Positions 24,501 through 30,848 of a stretch of DNA of 33,519 nt are shown here, piece after piece. Position numbers and translations under genes: made by a program. Source of the stretch: a virus; IMG/VR virus record IMGVR_UViG_3300043395_001007, positions 1-33,519 of that record; one strand, 5' to 3'. The notes under the pieces are model-generated. The model did no database searches, was not told the origin of the DNA, and saw only the letters and a program-made list of their open reading frames with translations. The first letter of the stretch is position 1. The number at the start of each line of letters is the position of its first letter.

Positions 24501-25226
24501 GATGCTCACGCTTCCGTCAAAGGTTGTAGCAGCGATTGTTAGGAATCCGTTCTCCGAGTTAGAGAGGGGATTCACGCTTGTTACCAGACCGAAGTCACGA
24601 ACATACACCGAGCTTCTGATGCTAGGGTTGCTCTCAATCGCTTCTGCAATTGCTGTAGCAATAGCTGAGGAAATTCTGCGGTTGTTAACTTCGTCCCCGG
24701 GAATGTAGTCAACGGGAATGGTGATGGGAACACCAAGCCACTCTCCATCTGCGGTAAAACCAGTGGCTCCGTCGCCTGCAACCAGCCGTTGGCCGTTGAT
24801 GACGATTTGGGCGTAAACTACGTCACCAGCTTCAAAGTTGGTGGGCAGTCCAGCATTGCTCTGCTTTGTCCCGTTAGGGAGAATTTCAATCTCTACGATT
24901 TCGTCAGGTGTTCCAACACGAACAACCCGAAGATCTCCGATCTGGGCATTCTGGAAGAACTCGTTGACGCAGTTGTAGCTCAGTAGAGGAATTCGGGCTT
25001 CGGGAACACTTCCGCCAACAAGGGCGAAGTAGTCGTTCAGCGAAGTGAGCGGAATGGGTGTGTTAAATGGGAATACTGTTACAGGCACTGTCTCTTCTGC
25101 TTCAACGAGCATGTAAACAGTGCTAAAATCGGCAATAGCTGCGTTTGCAGCAACTCCAGCTCTCTCGTTGATATATACGCCGGGAGCGCCAGGGGTGTTT
25201 CCACCGCCTAGGGAAAAAGTGGCCAT
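21555..25226 (-). CDS. Tail sheath protein, very large form (1223 aa)
   Basis: The N-terminus (FSLGGGNTPGAPGVYINERA) and the C-terminal 250 residues match contractile sheath proteins. The latter hold a PPAGVKYQLADAVATQIPIN segment, CNAIRTLPGYPTSAVFIWGG, then a helical core IDGFGVAFNQIISVGNSVLN and the final GIINAKVFVTPVPTLERIQI. The conserved sheath core is usually 350-660 residues, so about 600 residues are inserted. Around residues 605-690 lies a small beta unit of the kind found in many phage structural proteins: ITCVAHGLTDGQKLFF, TPYFVKKIDANTFCLAES. The inserts would project from the sheath surface. It is the first gene after the GGGTAAAA box at 25330, with a 103-base leader. Confidence 0.9.
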   Translation of the reverse strand: MATFSLGGGNTPGAPGVYINERAGVAANAAIADFSTVYMLVEAEETVPVTVFPFNTPIPLTSLNDYFALVGGSVPEARIPLLSYNCVNEFFQNAQIGDLRVVRVGTPDEIVEIEILPNGTKQSNAGLPTNFEAGDVVYAQIVINGQRLVAGDGATGFTADGEWLGVPITIPVDYIPGDEVNNRRISSAIATAIAEAIESNPSIRSSVYVRDFGLVTSVNPLSNSENGFLTIAATTFDGSVSIIPTVFPVGAQYVLMQNVYDIQNIVGQQQNLERVAQDYIQCIDTAFDGQQDQGYLITPTAYVQFDTKDRAAIGAAAAALCENNNYKWMALADPGPFLVTDINKYSAYVPHEPAADLITGRKYLVDNAMYEWVGTDVSYDKLTYQALIASPTAKTAVKESASATPVAAGGKAGLLDSAFYTVTAVEPTDEKRLTLDTVNYWPVTYQIQEVTYSNATGDILATMLAEGKEENGTIFVIAPPYNFDATGDYSENEVFFALTASDAVSVLDEVTSGGGSQFVTNPADALQFPGGTGTVGLTYVVPFYSLPQTINGQTSNLVQNTSGISQYVNTLHLPASLMDATANYRLNFVSRTILNPAASIAGSVTSVTGNAQITCVAHGLTDGQKLFFTQPVKTNAGKFLFRATTKKVETPYFVKKIDANTFCLAESLTAYTAGAFITFPTGTASLVSSPTIFYSKTLAGEATSSSLAEISVVSLIRGRKYGLNAGQIYEEAAPATATPAPSVNNPGVSLYLNNSLTSLGVDLVSPFGEDSSATWLEGSGSRPDTQQGSLILTPPGSPSTTLENWYCTPTVDQNYASQAFLVPAIEPIFGGNYEADTTAAAGVLDTTTTYSAATGLAALDTGSDVQAAIAKLVGVYFNVTVAPTNSVAPDGVTEVKVGDRIAVIYNGTEYDWMVIPAGGDLAVAGQPCYGSQVALDFTSEVTPPSQLWRFDPITSTEIINDALRGVGFNGVPQAVFLEAGVDNVNRLYADSQNYFNPFGFIAFYGPYIENASGQWIPPSPYVTGVAIRRYRAEGYQFPPAGVKYQLADAVATQIPINSAQQNLLNPDGCNAIRTLPGYPTSAVFIWGGRTRVKSSDAQQRLYQFVNTRVILNVVYGSLRSAFDSQIFNVIDGFGVAFNQIISVGNSVLNQLYSRGALYGARPSDAFQVICDNRINPPASLENGIINAKVFVTPVPTLERIQIDLIRVAIGQMQNELNIQGLGQ

Positions 25227-25329
25227 GAGTTTAAGAAAGTGTTCCTTCTTTCCCTAGAGCAGTGTAGGCAAGGATGACTCCTACGTGGTCTCCGCAGAGC
25301 TGCTTTTGGGACACAAGTGTGCACTTATC

Positions 25330-25338
25330 TTTTACCCT
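25330..25338 (-). promoter_or_regulatory. GGGTAAAA box 7 (putative phage promoter)
   Basis: The minus strand reads TAAGGGTAAAAGATAAG; the TAA is the stop of the LysM-like gene. The sheath ATG is 103 bases downstream, the longest leader in the set, so the sheath mRNA may carry regulatory structure. Confidence 0.6.
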
Positions 25339-25700
25339 TATTGGACCCCTGTGATTGCTGGAACACTGTCAAAAGAGTAGCCATTCAAGGGCTCACGAAA
25401 CACCACTCCTTGCAGTGTGTAACGATCCAGAGCGGCTGTGTATTCTTCTTGATTATCAAAAGGAAAGATAGCGTCGGAGTCGTTTTCCTCCGGTGTTCCC
25501 GAAATGAATGTAGCTTGCTGAAGGCTCCCCCCTGAATTCGCAGGGTTAGGCAGAAGAAGCTGCGCCCCAATTGGGGGCAACTCCATAACATTCCACTGCG
25601 GATTCAACTCCAGAACAGAGCGGTATTGAAGAGAATTGGTGTAATACTGATACCCAAGTTTTCTCCACGTAAACTGAGGCTGAAAGGGGAGCGTAATCAT
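25338..25700 (-). CDS. Putative LysM-like tail protein (gpX-type)
   Basis: This 120-aa protein contains a segment (about residues 18-51) with the shape of a LysM fold: YQYYTNSLQYRSVLELNPQW, then PPIGAQLLLPNP. The order Y-x-x-x-L-x-x-L-N-P-x-x to P-x-G-x-x-L-x-LP is typical of LysM and of P2 gpX-like tail proteins, which act at the baseplate or tail tip. The rest is acidic and unassigned. It follows the acidic/Ala-rich gene by one base and lies upstream of the sheath. The start ATG 25700-25698 is used without a clear Shine-Dalgarno. The call is by eye. A generic small tail protein remains possible. Confidence 0.45.
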   Translation of the reverse strand: MITLPFQPQFTWRKLGYQYYTNSLQYRSVLELNPQWNVMELPPIGAQLLLPNPANSGGSLQQATFISGTPEENDSDAIFPFDNQEEYTAALDRYTLQGVVFREPLNGYSFDSVPAITGVQ

Positions 25701-25701
25701 G

Positions 25702-26055
25702 TCAAACCATCTTACGAGAACGGGCCATCAATCTGGCTCCGATTGAGGTTCCACGGTTCAGTTCGAAACCTTCTGTCTCAGCGACTTTCTTAGCAGCAGC
25801 TTCTACCACTGCCGGACTTGTCGGGACGAAAGGATTCTCTTCCTGTGAACGAGTCGTCAACTTTGTGCGAACATCTGTTTCGATTTCTTCCTTTGCGGCA
25901 GCAGGGGCAGCGGCAACGGGTTCTTCTGAAGGAGTTTGAACCTCCACTACCGCAGGTTCGGGAGCAGTTTCAACAAACGCTTCATTCACTTCTGGAGTGG
26001 TAGGGTTGTCGGCGGTGAAAGTTCCGTCGTCATTGTGAGCTCTTTTTCTAGCCAT
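25702..26055 (-). CDS. Acidic Ala/Pro/Glu-rich tail-module protein (117 aa)
   Basis: The N-terminus MARKRAHNDDGTFTADNPTT continues PEVNEAF. That is the D-D-G-T-F-x-A-D-x-P-x-T-P-x-V-N-E-A pattern I know from small conserved proteins in many tail modules, whose function I do not know. The middle 60 residues are Ala, Pro and Glu rich and probably disordered, and the end is basic (LMARSRKMV). I place the start at ATG 26055, two bases after the tail completion stop, and reject the TTG eleven codons upstream, which lies inside that gene. It may be a small assembly factor or a minor tail component. Confidence 0.6.
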   Translation of the reverse strand: MARKRAHNDDGTFTADNPTTPEVNEAFVETAPEPAVVEVQTPSEEPVAAAPAAAKEEIETDVRTKLTTRSQEENPFVPTSPAVVEAAAKKVAETEGFELNRGTSIGARLMARSRKMV

Positions 26056-26057
26056 GG

Positions 26058-26471
26058 TTAGCGTTTTTGGGAGAGAATGTTTTTCCAAGCAATCGGGGAA
26101 AGCAATAGAAGTGACTTATCGGAGACTCCCATCCAGGGTCTTGCTGCCATCTTCTTTGTTCCGTATTGGTGATAGACACCGTAGGGGGTTGATTTCACTT
26201 CAAATCCTTCTCCTTTCGGTAAGATTTGAGCTTTATCCTGCATTTCTCCGGTTGCCCGAAGAATTGGTTGACCGGGGTATTTTCGTAGTTTAGCAAGGGC
26301 GTACTTAGGAGTCAAAGATGCCCAAGGACGACCAGTGGTGGGGTCTGATTCCTGACGCCAAGGAACAATGTGGCTTTGGAGTAAAACTGGAGCCCACTGT
26401 TTTTGAGTTGGCTTCCACCACTTCAGGTTGAAAGAGAGAAAACCGCTCTTTTTTATCTCGAAACTAATCAT
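26058..26471 (-). CDS. Tail completion protein (Mu gpG/P2 gpS family)
   Basis: The protein carries the tail completion (virion morphogenesis) signature: GRPWASLTPKYALAKLRKYP, then PILRATGEMQDKAQIL, then YGVYHQYGTKKMAARPWMGV, which gives the R-x-L-x-x-T-G, H-Q-x-G and R-P-W-x-G pattern of the family. Family proteins connect a finished tail to the head. Length 137 aa is normal. The ATG overlaps the stop of the chaperone frame as ATGA, so it is probably translated after the chaperone. The Mu gpG-type family here agrees with the other Mu-type head and neck genes. Confidence 0.8.
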   Translation of the reverse strand: MISFEIKKSGFLSFNLKWWKPTQKQWAPVLLQSHIVPWRQESDPTTGRPWASLTPKYALAKLRKYPGQPILRATGEMQDKAQILPKGEGFEVKSTPYGVYHQYGTKKMAARPWMGVSDKSLLLLSPIAWKNILSQKR

Positions 26472-27213
26472 TTGCGCCTTGCGCTTTTCTTAACCTCTTG
26501 CTCTTGTTTTTCCGCAAAATCCTCAAGAATGCTAATCATTGTGAGGATCTTACTCATTGGTTGTTTTTCTAGCCATTCAACAGTGCTGTCCCAACGTTGT
26601 TTACAAAGGTGAAAAGAAACTTCCAGCCAATTTTCAACTGTTAAGACTTTTTCGTTGATAATCTCTTGACCAATCCACCCGAATAACTTTTCAGCTTGTG
26701 GTATTGTAAGGTTCTCAAGGTCGTCAACGTTAAGAATCAGTCTAGCTATCAACGGTAGCATGCCGCTTTCTTTGTTTCGAAGTAACTGGGCGAAATAAAA
26801 GTCTTTGGGACAGACTTCTCTCACATGTATCGTTACTTCGTCATCAAAGATGAGGTGATACGTGAAATCTTCGAGATCTTCAACGATTAGTTTGGGTCAG
26901 CTTCGTCCTCCGTTCCACTCGCTTGTGCAACGAGGTCGCTGAGTTTCTTGAAATCTCGAACACCGAGATCTAGGATCTCGTCGTAGGTGATTTTGTCGGA
27001 ACCAACAATCAATCTTTCGATGATCTTCATTCCTCTTTCGACGTCGCCTGCTTTTCCAAGTTCTTTCTCCATGTAAAGCAGGTCTCGACCCGTCATTTCC
27101 CGGATTTCAATCTTCCGGCCATCAGAGATGGTAGTAACAAAGGTCTCAAGCTTAGGTTTTTTAGCTTCAACTGCTGGCGTAGTTTGTCCAGCTTCCGACG
27201 AGATTGTTCGCAT
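26468..27213 (-). CDS. Tail assembly chaperone long form (GT, -1 frameshift product)
   Basis: A -1 slip at CCCAAAC joins the upstream chaperone frame to a downstream frame that has no convincing start of its own. Reading continues from C26890 as CTA ATC GTT GAA... without a stop and enters the frame ending at 26468. This adds 140 residues for a total of 248 aa. The downstream part begins LIVEDLEDFTYHLIFDDEVT and is helical with acidic and Trp-containing helices. Lambda G/GT and Mu 41-type pairs use the same strategy to make a small amount of a longer chaperone that loads the tail length ruler. The only candidate separate start is GTG 26824, with no ribosome site. The fused form is inferred, not proven. 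Confidence 0.75.
26887..27213 (-). CDS. Tail assembly chaperone short form (G-like)
   Basis: The 108-aa protein has the core of small tail chaperones: FVTTISDGRKIEIREMTGRD followed by LLYMEKELGKAGD, that is a strand-turn-strand with R-E-M-T-G-x-D-L and then helices. Such proteins coat the tape measure protein before tube assembly and are not kept in the virion. Its zero frame ends at TAA immediately after the CCCAAAC heptamer. It is the first gene after the GGGTAAAA box at 27240, with its ATG 26 bases from the box. No tape measure gene follows within the window, unlike the usual arrangement. Confidence 0.75.
   Translation of the reverse strand: MRTISSEAGQTTPAVEAKKPKLETFVTTISDGRKIEIREMTGRDLLYMEKELGKAGDVERGMKIIERLIVGSDKITYDEILDLGVRDFKKLSDLVAQASGTEDEADPN
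26890..26896 (-). promoter_or_regulatory. -1 ribosomal frameshift site CCCAAAC
   Basis: The minus strand reads GAC CCA AAC TAA in the zero frame, so C-CCA-AAC is a perfect X-XXY-YYZ slippery heptamer with a stop codon directly after it. Slipping one base back re-reads the final C and opens the chaperone extension. I see no strong hairpin or pseudoknot just downstream, so the stop codon itself may cause the pause. Confidence 0.75.
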
Positions 27214-27221
27214 AGTAATTG

Positions 27222-27440
27222 CTAAGTGATGCTGTCAAGTTTTACCCTGGCTTTAACCAGGGCGATTTCTATTTCGTCATCCCCTTCGCCCGGAGGCAAA
27301 GAGAGATAAATTTCACGCGCGATTTTCCAACTGATCTCAGCCCCGGCAGGATCTTGCTCTAGTCGGTCAGCGATGTCGGTTATCCATGCCCAGACAACTT
27401 CTTTTCGGAATTCGCCGTCTTGTGGCAGGGGGAAAGGCAT
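27222..27440 (-). CDS. Small acidic protein (72 aa)
   Basis: I do not recognise a family. The protein is acidic with a Trp-containing helix (EVVWAWITDIADRLEQD) and a second helix holding SWKIAREIYLSLPPGEGDDE, and ends in a predicted helix. It has no membrane or signal segment. The ATG overlaps the preceding stop (TAATG). The last codons overlap the GGGTAAAA box at 27240-27248, so the 3' end of this gene doubles as the putative promoter of the chaperone transcript. Confidence 0.6.
   Translation of the reverse strand: MPFPLPQDGEFRKEVVWAWITDIADRLEQDPAGAEISWKIAREIYLSLPPGEGDDEIEIALVKARVKLDSIT
27240..27248 (-). promoter_or_regulatory. GGGTAAAA box 8 (putative phage promoter)
   Basis: The minus strand reads CCAGGGTAAAACTTGACAG. 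It lies inside the last codons of the 72-aa gene and 26 bases before the chaperone ATG. This is the only copy buried in a coding region, and it encodes the residues R-V-K of that small protein. Confidence 0.5.
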
Positions 27441-27628
27441 TACAGTGCCCTAGACATAGTAAACGCTTGTTGAGGAGAGAAGTATTCCGAGTTGTAAGCG
27501 CACTGAACTGAAGACGGAATTTCTCGTCCCTTTTTATCATAGGGAGTTACTAAGTAGTAAACTCCAGCCAAACCAACCATGGTTTCGATTGACGCAGAGG
27601 CTACACGGGATTTGCGACCTTTTTTCAT
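27440..27628 (-). CDS. Small basic protein (62 aa)
   Basis: I do not recognise a family. The N-terminus is strongly basic (MKKGRKSRVASAS), followed by a short hydrophobic segment (TMVGLAGVYYLVTPYD) too short and too polar at its ends to be a sure membrane helix. The ATG overlaps the stop of the DNA polymerase as ATGA, so it is probably translated by re-initiation after the polymerase. The next gene overlaps its stop as TAATG. Position suggests a replication accessory or nucleic-acid-binding protein, but the sequence gives no proof. Confidence 0.55.
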   Translation of the reverse strand: MKKGRKSRVASASIETMVGLAGVYYLVTPYDKKGREIPSSVQCAYNSEYFSPQQAFTMSRAL

Positions 27629-30420
27629 TTGATCAGTCCTTTTTGAATAGCGTTGAAGCGAGTTGTAAGTTTATCGATCGCACCGATCTCAGAGAGTTCT
27701 TGCATCGAGTATTCAACACCGAAGGGTTCTTTTTCTCCCCCAGGGTTGGAGGGAGTTACGGTCTTTTCCTTTGGGGATTTGCGGATCCGGTTGTCGATCG
27801 CCACGCTTGAGAAGAACGCACGAGACAGGGGAAGCTCAGGTATACCCACAGCCGAGTGAAACAGCGACCAGGTGTACATATGAGCGATTTGAAACAGCAC
27901 AGCAAATTGTTCTGCATAGCGTTCCGGAGTCATAAACCAGATCTCGTCATGGATGCTCAAGATAAACCGCGAAGGGATCTTGAACTCTTTCGAGAGCCAG
28001 TGAATTGAAGTTAGGAAGATCGACAGAATTTCGGCACCGGAAGATTGAATCGTCCAGTTAACCCTTCCCGTCTTGAAGTCGTCACCAACTGCAGCTGGCC
28101 GCATTGCGGTTGAGATTTTTGTCCCGAGGCAAGGAAGCTGGGGAACGCGAGTGCGCATCGCGATTTCCTCCATGTAGTTGAAGCAACCTGAGTCGGAACC
28201 ACCTTCGTATAACCCTGACCGTTGTTTACCCTTCTTTCCCTCAAGAATACGGTAAGCAAAGTTTTTCACCTCGGTGGGTGACTTTTCAGGGTATTTTCGG
28301 CGGATATAGGTTTGAACAGCTCGGACTCCCGCACCATATAGCACCGCGAACCCTGCAATCTTGGCGGTGTCTCGGTCCACGCCAGCCAGCTTAGCAAGAG
28401 CACTATGGGGATCAGTCCCCGCCTCTTTCGAGCCGGAAAGAACGTTGTAACCAAACGGAGAACAGCCAATGTGACCTCCTTCCCACTTATCGCTATAAAT
28501 TGAGGCAATTTGCATCTCCTGGCCGTCAAAGTCAGCACCAACAATCTTCCACCCATCTGGCGCCTTCACACGGGTTTTAAGTTCAGTACCGATGCGCCAG
28601 TTTTTGGTGGAGCACATGGTAACCATCAGGGATTCTACAGTTCGGCGAGTAACCGTTCCGTGACAGAGGATCTCGGGAAGAGTAACCAAAGCATCCTCCC
28701 CGTAAGGGTTACTAGCTTTCAGGAAGATGCGGTCCATTACACGCTTACGGACAGAGGTCCAGTAGGACACGGAGTTTGCGATTTCAAGAGCACGCTTGGC
28801 TTCGGGAAGATCACTACGTAGGCGACCAACAGCCATATCCTCTACGAAATCTTTGCTCAAAACACCGCCAACATTGTCTCCGTTGCCTTTCGGGTGAGGG
28901 ATCTTCGTAAGGTTTCCGTCTTCGTTGTGGTAGCACCAGCCGTCAGTCTTGGTGAAGATCATAGGGCTGTTCTCATACTGAAGTTTCAGCATTAGGTGAG
29001 CCAGATTTGACTTCACGCCGATATGTTGATTCTCATCCTTGATGAATGGACGAACCCAGTTCGGGATGTGAGCGTATTTACCTTTTGTGGATTTAATTTC
29101 CCAGTCAAGTTGAGAAACCCACGGGTCTTTACGCACCCACTGCTGGGCTTTGACCGGATCGTTCAGGTAAAGAACTTTCCAGTCCTCGTAAGTCTTCCAC
29201 ACGAGTTGACGACATAGGTCCGTCATCTCGTCGTTGTACTGCTTGTAAACTTGCTCAACATTCTCAATCCACTCTGACCAGTTATCCACAAGAGGGATGA
29301 TCGAACCATTCAAGTGGTAGTGACCACACAGAGCAACCATGGAAGGAGTGCTATCCAGGTACTTAGGCCACAACGCCTGGAATAGCTCAGCTGTGTAGTA
29401 AGCATCCTTGAGGGCGTAGTCAAGAGCATCCGTCAAAACCTGACGAATCTGCGAAAGATCTGTAGCGTCCACGAAGATGTTTCGAACTTTTTTGTCGATA
29501 TCGCCCAGCTCTTTGACGTCTTCGCCGAAATACTTTCGAACCGCAGCCACGTGAAAGTTGTAACACTGCACAAGACTGTTCGTAGCGCCTTTGTCAAGCC
29601 ATTTAGGAGCATACCGCAGCTTTCGTTTCTCGTCTGGCGTCAAACTTTCTGGGTCTTTTCCTGCCAGCACATAAAGCCAGCGTTGACCACTGGCCAAACC
29701 TGACACACCGATGTGAGCAGATAGTGTGTCAAAGTAAAAGTTTTCGGGCTCAGTCTGCTCAAGATTGTATCCTTCACGGGCGCGAACACGGTCGTAGCTG
29801 ATATTATGGCCAGGGATGAACCGGTTAGTGCCAACCGGAATCAGCTCGTACTGATCCCAGTCGGCTTCAGGGATCGTAGGATCAATCAGTTCAGAAGCAA
29901 GCCAAATATAAGCTGCTTTTTCACTAAGAGCAGTTCCGATGATTGGGAAGGCACCCCCGTGCACATAGGTCTCGGTATCGAACGTGAACGCTTCCTCCTC
30001 AGGGAAATCTACGTGTTCAATATACCAACCGCCCGCATCCTTATTCTCGACCCACTCATAGCGAACCCAGCCTGGTTCAAACAGGAACTTATCCGGCGGA
30101 GGGAGAGGGGGAAGTTTGCAGCGAGAAAACTCGTCGCCGAGTTTCTTGTAGCGGCCAACTTGATCGGAGGCAATCTTTTCGAAGTGGTCGCGCAAAAAAT
30201 CACCCGTCAAGTCTGGAAGCGGCAGAGGGCCATCATACAGACCTGCAGGGTGATCCACAGGAACAGAAATATCAAATTCTTTCAGCAGGTTTTCTGCCTT
30301 TTGAATCGACAGACGAGACATCTTCTGAGGCTTTTCCGTGCCAAAGATCTTCTGATGCAGCTCATCTGAGAGAACAGGGTATCCAAGTTGAGTCTTCTTC
30401 ATGGACGTTAGATTTTTCAT
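27625..30420 (-). CDS. DNA polymerase, family A, mitochondrial POLG-like
   Basis: This is a replicative polymerase with proofreading domain. The exonuclease motifs are FDTETY (147-152), GHNISYDRVRAREGY (204-218) and YALKDAYYTAELF (335-347). The polymerase has GTVTRRTVE (588-596) and VGADFDGQE (627-635) with catalytic Asp 630. It also has GTDPHSALAKLAGV then DTAKIAGFAVLYGAG (684-698), and SIHDE with catalytic Asp 825 and Glu 826. Several blocks match mitochondrial DNA polymerase gamma unusually well: GG-S/T-x-S-x-x-FN-x-x-E-x-IA, RVNW-x-x-QSS, FFS-x-V-x-ID and the late TPSNP. It has 931 aa against about 1240 in human POLG, mainly because of a shorter linker between exonuclease and palm. No strong ribosome site precedes the first ATG. 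ATG codon 7 is the alternative. It probably copies the phage genome. Confidence 0.95.
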   Translation of the reverse strand: MKNLTSMKKTQLGYPVLSDELHQKIFGTEKPQKMSRLSIQKAENLLKEFDISVPVDHPAGLYDGPLPLPDLTGDFLRDHFEKIASDQVGRYKKLGDEFSRCKLPPLPPPDKFLFEPGWVRYEWVENKDAGGWYIEHVDFPEEEAFTFDTETYVHGGAFPIIGTALSEKAAYIWLASELIDPTIPEADWDQYELIPVGTNRFIPGHNISYDRVRAREGYNLEQTEPENFYFDTLSAHIGVSGLASGQRWLYVLAGKDPESLTPDEKRKLRYAPKWLDKGATNSLVQCYNFHVAAVRKYFGEDVKELGDIDKKVRNIFVDATDLSQIRQVLTDALDYALKDAYYTAELFQALWPKYLDSTPSMVALCGHYHLNGSIIPLVDNWSEWIENVEQVYKQYNDEMTDLCRQLVWKTYEDWKVLYLNDPVKAQQWVRKDPWVSQLDWEIKSTKGKYAHIPNWVRPFIKDENQHIGVKSNLAHLMLKLQYENSPMIFTKTDGWCYHNEDGNLTKIPHPKGNGDNVGGVLSKDFVEDMAVGRLRSDLPEAKRALEIANSVSYWTSVRKRVMDRIFLKASNPYGEDALVTLPEILCHGTVTRRTVESLMVTMCSTKNWRIGTELKTRVKAPDGWKIVGADFDGQEMQIASIYSDKWEGGHIGCSPFGYNVLSGSKEAGTDPHSALAKLAGVDRDTAKIAGFAVLYGAGVRAVQTYIRRKYPEKSPTEVKNFAYRILEGKKGKQRSGLYEGGSDSGCFNYMEEIAMRTRVPQLPCLGTKISTAMRPAAVGDDFKTGRVNWTIQSSGAEILSIFLTSIHWLSKEFKIPSRFILSIHDEIWFMTPERYAEQFAVLFQIAHMYTWSLFHSAVGIPELPLSRAFFSSVAIDNRIRKSPKEKTVTPSNPGGEKEPFGVEYSMQELSEIGAIDKLTTRFNAIQKGLIK

Positions 30421-30425
30421 GGTTT

Positions 30426-30434
30426 AGTATAGCG
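30426..30434 (-). promoter_or_regulatory. CGCTATACT element before the polymerase (weak promoter candidate)
   Basis: The minus strand reads CGCTATACT and then AAACC directly before the polymerase ATG. The same 9-mer occurs before the gene at 32465. TATACT resembles a bacterial -10 box, but no matching -35 box is present and it lies only five bases from the start codon. Kept as a low-confidence site. Confidence 0.25.
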
Positions 30435-30452
30435 GAGTTTGGCGCGGTAAAC

Positions 30453-30815
30453 TCAGTAAGCTCCCAAGGTGTCAATGGGCGGGGGATCGGTAGTGCCTGT
30501 TGTCTCATTGGGGGCAATAGCACGAACTGTTGAGCTGACTGGTACGCCCACTTCATTTATCCACCAGTTGGAAGGTCGAACTGGAAACCACCGGTAGCGG
30601 AGACCGAATACGCTGTTGTAACTGTACACGCTAGGTTGGCCCATAAAGGGGGTTCCGGGGTTCCAGAGAGGTCCCGGGCGTGTGAAATAATTCGCACTGT
30701 TGTTTGTCCAACCTTTGTATTGAGGGGCTAGGATGTTACCTAGGAGTTCGGTATCAATAGATCCGGCGTTGTACTCGGTGACGGCTTTTGCCATCTGAAC
30801 AGCACGAGGGTTCAT
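30453..30815 (-). CDS. Hypothetical Trp/Tyr/Pro-rich protein (120 aa)
   Basis: I recognise no family. I place the start at ATG 30815 (MNPRAVQMAKAVTEYNAGSI), with AGGA 6 bases upstream. The longer frame would put the GGGTAAAA box (30840-30848) inside the gene. The first 35 residues are helical, and the rest is rich in Trp, Tyr, Pro, Asn and Gly with a repeated aromatic pattern (GLRYRWFPVRPSNWW) and a Thr/Pro-rich end. It resembles exposed virion proteins in composition. It precedes the polymerase by 32 bases and is probably co-transcribed with it. Confidence 0.6.
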   Translation of the reverse strand: MNPRAVQMAKAVTEYNAGSIDTELLGNILAPQYKGWTNNSANYFTRPGPLWNPGTPFMGQPSVYSYNSVFGLRYRWFPVRPSNWWINEVGVPVSSTVRAIAPNETTGTTDPPPIDTLGAY

Positions 30816-30839
30816 ACAAATCCTATAACCATAGGTGTA

Positions 30840-30848
30840 TTTTACCCT
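30840..30848 (-). promoter_or_regulatory. GGGTAAAA box 9 (putative phage promoter)
   Basis: The minus strand reads TGAGGGTAAAATACACC. The TGA is the stop of the 85-aa gene and the box lies 24 bases before the ATG at 30815. It probably starts the transcript that carries the polymerase. Confidence 0.55.

Noticed and set aside
26468-26824. A separate gene starting at GTG 26824
   Set aside because: There is no ribosome site, the frame is open upstream to the slippery heptamer, and the frameshift explains it better. It is described as part of the chaperone fusion.
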